Assembly (NCBI GenBank): GCA_028725765.1
Contig: JAQYRL010000026.1
Location: 1 to 39,274, forward strand
Reading direction: 5' to 3'
DNA from: Clostridiales bacterium
Lineage (GTDB): Bacteria; Bacillota; Clostridia; Peptostreptococcales; Anaerovoracaceae
Length of the DNA: 39,274 bases
Positions 37,977 to 39,274 of the stretch are shown here, piece by piece; position 1 is the first letter of the stretch; every line of letters starts with the position of its first letter. Under the pieces are notes generated by a model, which ran no database searches, had not been told where the DNA came from, and saw only the letters and a program-made list of their open reading frames with translations. The position numbers and the translations under genes were made by a program.

Positions 37977-39274
37977 ATGAACAAAAACAATAAGGAAATT
38001 TACTCAAAGCGCATAGAACAAATAAGGGAGCTTATGCAAGATGCAGATGTAGATGCTTATCTCATACCCATGAGCGATCCGCACGGTTCTGAAATGCTCG
38101 ATGCTCACTATCACGAAATCTCATTCGTTACAGGATTCACCGGCTCTGCAGGCGATGTTTTGTTAACGACAAACGAAGGTTTCCTTTGGACGGACAGTAG
38201 GTATTTTCTTCAGGCGGCTGAACAACTACCTCCCGAAATAAAACTCATGAAGCTCGGATGTGAAAATACTGAATTATATGACAGTCTATTATTTCGCTAT
38301 AGCAACAAGGGATTAATCAAAACTCTCGCAGTTGATATGGGTGTATATCCTACATCTGCTTTCTTAGCAATTTCTCAAATCCCTGATTCGCCTAAGTCAT
38401 CAGTCTCATCGTCAAATTGCGATTCTCCCATTAAAATCAAGGACTATAATTTCGTCGATAAGATTTGGAAAGATCGTCCGCCAGTAAAATCAAATGCTAT
38501 CATTAACTTAGACATCTCTATATCCGGTGAGTCAACTGAGTCAAAGCTATCAAGGGTGCAGGAAGAGATGAAAAAACATGGCGCAGACTACTATTTTGTA
38601 TCGGCATTAGACGATGTAGCTTGGTTATTCAACAAGCGTGGCAGTGATTTTGACGATAGTCCACTATTCTATGCCTATGCACTCATATCTCTTTCAGGCG
38701 CAAAACTTTACACCTTAAGAGACGACTCTTACAACGATATTTATGATGATCTGCGAAACCTTCCCAGTGATGCCAAGTTAATTTTTGATCCATCTACTAC
38801 ACCGTGCCGAGTCCTTGAGTATGTTAACCACATAGCTCAGGTTATTGAGATTCCAAGCCCTATAGAGGCTCTAAAATCTGTTAAGAACAACGTTGAACTT
38901 GCCGGAATGAGGCGTGCTCATCTGCACGATGGTTTGGCCCTTACTCGTTTTGTGCACTATCTTAAAACAAAATATAAGCCTTCGGAAAAGGTTTGTCGCG
39001 AGTCAGAGCTCAGCGAGATTCTCAATAGTTTTCGCAAGGAGTCTTCAGAATATAATGGGCCAAGTTTTGAACCTATTTTAGGGTTTGGTGCAAACGGTGC
39101 TGTTGTACATTACTCTTTCTTACACGGGAAGGACTCCGAAGTTAGTGGGAATTCTCTTCTTCTAGCTGACACTGGAGGACAGTATCAGACAGGAACTACA
39201 GATGTTACCAGAACAATAGCTATTGGGTCTGCAACAAAAGAGATGTCCAGAGCTTACACTGCGGTTTTAAAAGG
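37977..39274 (+). CDS. Xaa-Pro aminopeptidase, long form, truncated by the window end
   Basis: The reading frame is open from the ATG at 37977 (AAAAGGAG six bases upstream) to the end of the window, 432 codons. It begins with RIEQIRELMQDADVDAYLIP and has the creatinase-like N-terminal domain with FVTGFTGSAGDVLL and FLWTDSRYFLQAAEQL. A second N-terminal domain follows (about 155-310), then the start of the M24 pita-bread domain: GFGANGAVVHYSFL and ADTGGQYQTGTTDVTRTIA, which holds the first two aspartate metal ligands. The remaining ligands lie beyond the edge. Full-length relatives (XPNPEP1-like) are about 590 residues. It removes N-terminal residues before proline. Confidence 0.93.
   Translation, partial: MNKNNKEIYSKRIEQIRELMQDADVDAYLIPMSDPHGSEMLDAHYHEISFVTGFTGSAGDVLLTTNEGFLWTDSRYFLQAAEQLPPEIKLMKLGCENTELYDSLLFRYSNKGLIKTLAVDMGVYPTSAFLAISQIPDSPKSSVSSSNCDSPIKIKDYNFVDKIWKDRPPVKSNAIINLDISISGESTESKLSRVQEEMKKHGADYYFVSALDDVAWLFNKRGSDFDDSPLFYAYALISLSGAKLYTLRDDSYNDIYDDLRNLPSDAKLIFDPSTTPCRVLEYVNHIAQVIEIPSPIEALKSVKNNVELAGMRRAHLHDGLALTRFVHYLKTKYKPSEKVCRESELSEILNSFRKESSEYNGPSFEPILGFGANGAVVHYSFLHGKDSEVSGNSLLLADTGGQYQTGTTDVTRTIAIGSATKEMSRAYTAVLK

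Overview
The window looks like chromosomal DNA of a low-GC anaerobic Firmicute of class Clostridia. The indicators are a SCIFF ribosomal peptide with its radical SAM maturase, a thiolase promoter carrying a Rex-type redox operator, a CwlO/PcsB-like hydrolase beside ftsEX, ScpA/ScpB, a YerC-type TrpR-related regulator, and AT-rich sigma-A promoters with strong GGAGG ribosome binding sites. A member of the Peptostreptococcales/Anaerovoracaceae is my tentative guess; no rRNA or other decisive marker is present. I see no insertion sequence, phage gene, tRNA or rRNA.

Layout. Positions 1-200 hold the end of a repeat-hairpin array that runs off the left edge: two copies of a 23-base constant motif 88 bases apart, with an imperfect palindrome between them. 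An unrecognised 204-residue gene lies immediately beside it on the strand from which the array would be co-transcribed. Next come an ArsR-type regulator with a clear promoter, a RluB-type pseudouridine synthase, and the SCIFF pair (48-residue six-cysteine precursor plus maturase). From 3.8 to 8.5 kb, on the minus strand, are a small membrane protein, shikimate kinase, scpB-scpA, an EamA transporter and an MtnA-type isomerase. A PhzF-like gene (plus strand) starts divergently from MtnA.

9.6-14.8 kb is a minus-strand run of a MATE transporter, deoxycytidylate deaminase, truA, a short prepilin peptidase and glnS. 14.9-17.1 kb is a metal-homeostasis pair: a CobW/COG0523 GTPase with a very long histidine-rich loop, and a degenerate CobW-like protein fused to what looks like a YcgQ/TIGR03943-type C-terminal domain. 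A DUF1307 lipoprotein faces it. 17.8-20.2 kb carries tcdA, recX, a phosphopantetheinyl transferase and yerC. 20.3-26.1 kb is a cell-envelope and division run (ftsE, ftsX, coiled-coil M23 hydrolase) followed by recJ and an S41 protease.

26.4-30.8 kb has thlA with its terminator and Rex-like operator, then a DUF2156-like acyltransferase, an isochorismatase-fold hydrolase, surE and a sirtuin, the last four tightly packed or overlapping. 30.9-33.4 kb (plus strand) is a tandem pair of patatin-like lipases. A MocR/PdxR regulator and pta follow on the minus strand. The right end has a divergent unit of ApbE flavin transferase (minus) against a NusG-domain-II membrane protein and a Gx-type membrane protein (plus), which resembles part of flavin-based extracellular electron transfer loci, and then a truncated Xaa-Pro aminopeptidase running off the right edge.

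The strongest leads are the left-edge repeat-hairpin array with its unknown neighbour, the SCIFF precursor-maturase pair, the Rex-like operator at thlA, the paired CobW proteins and the ApbE/NusG-II/Gx cluster.
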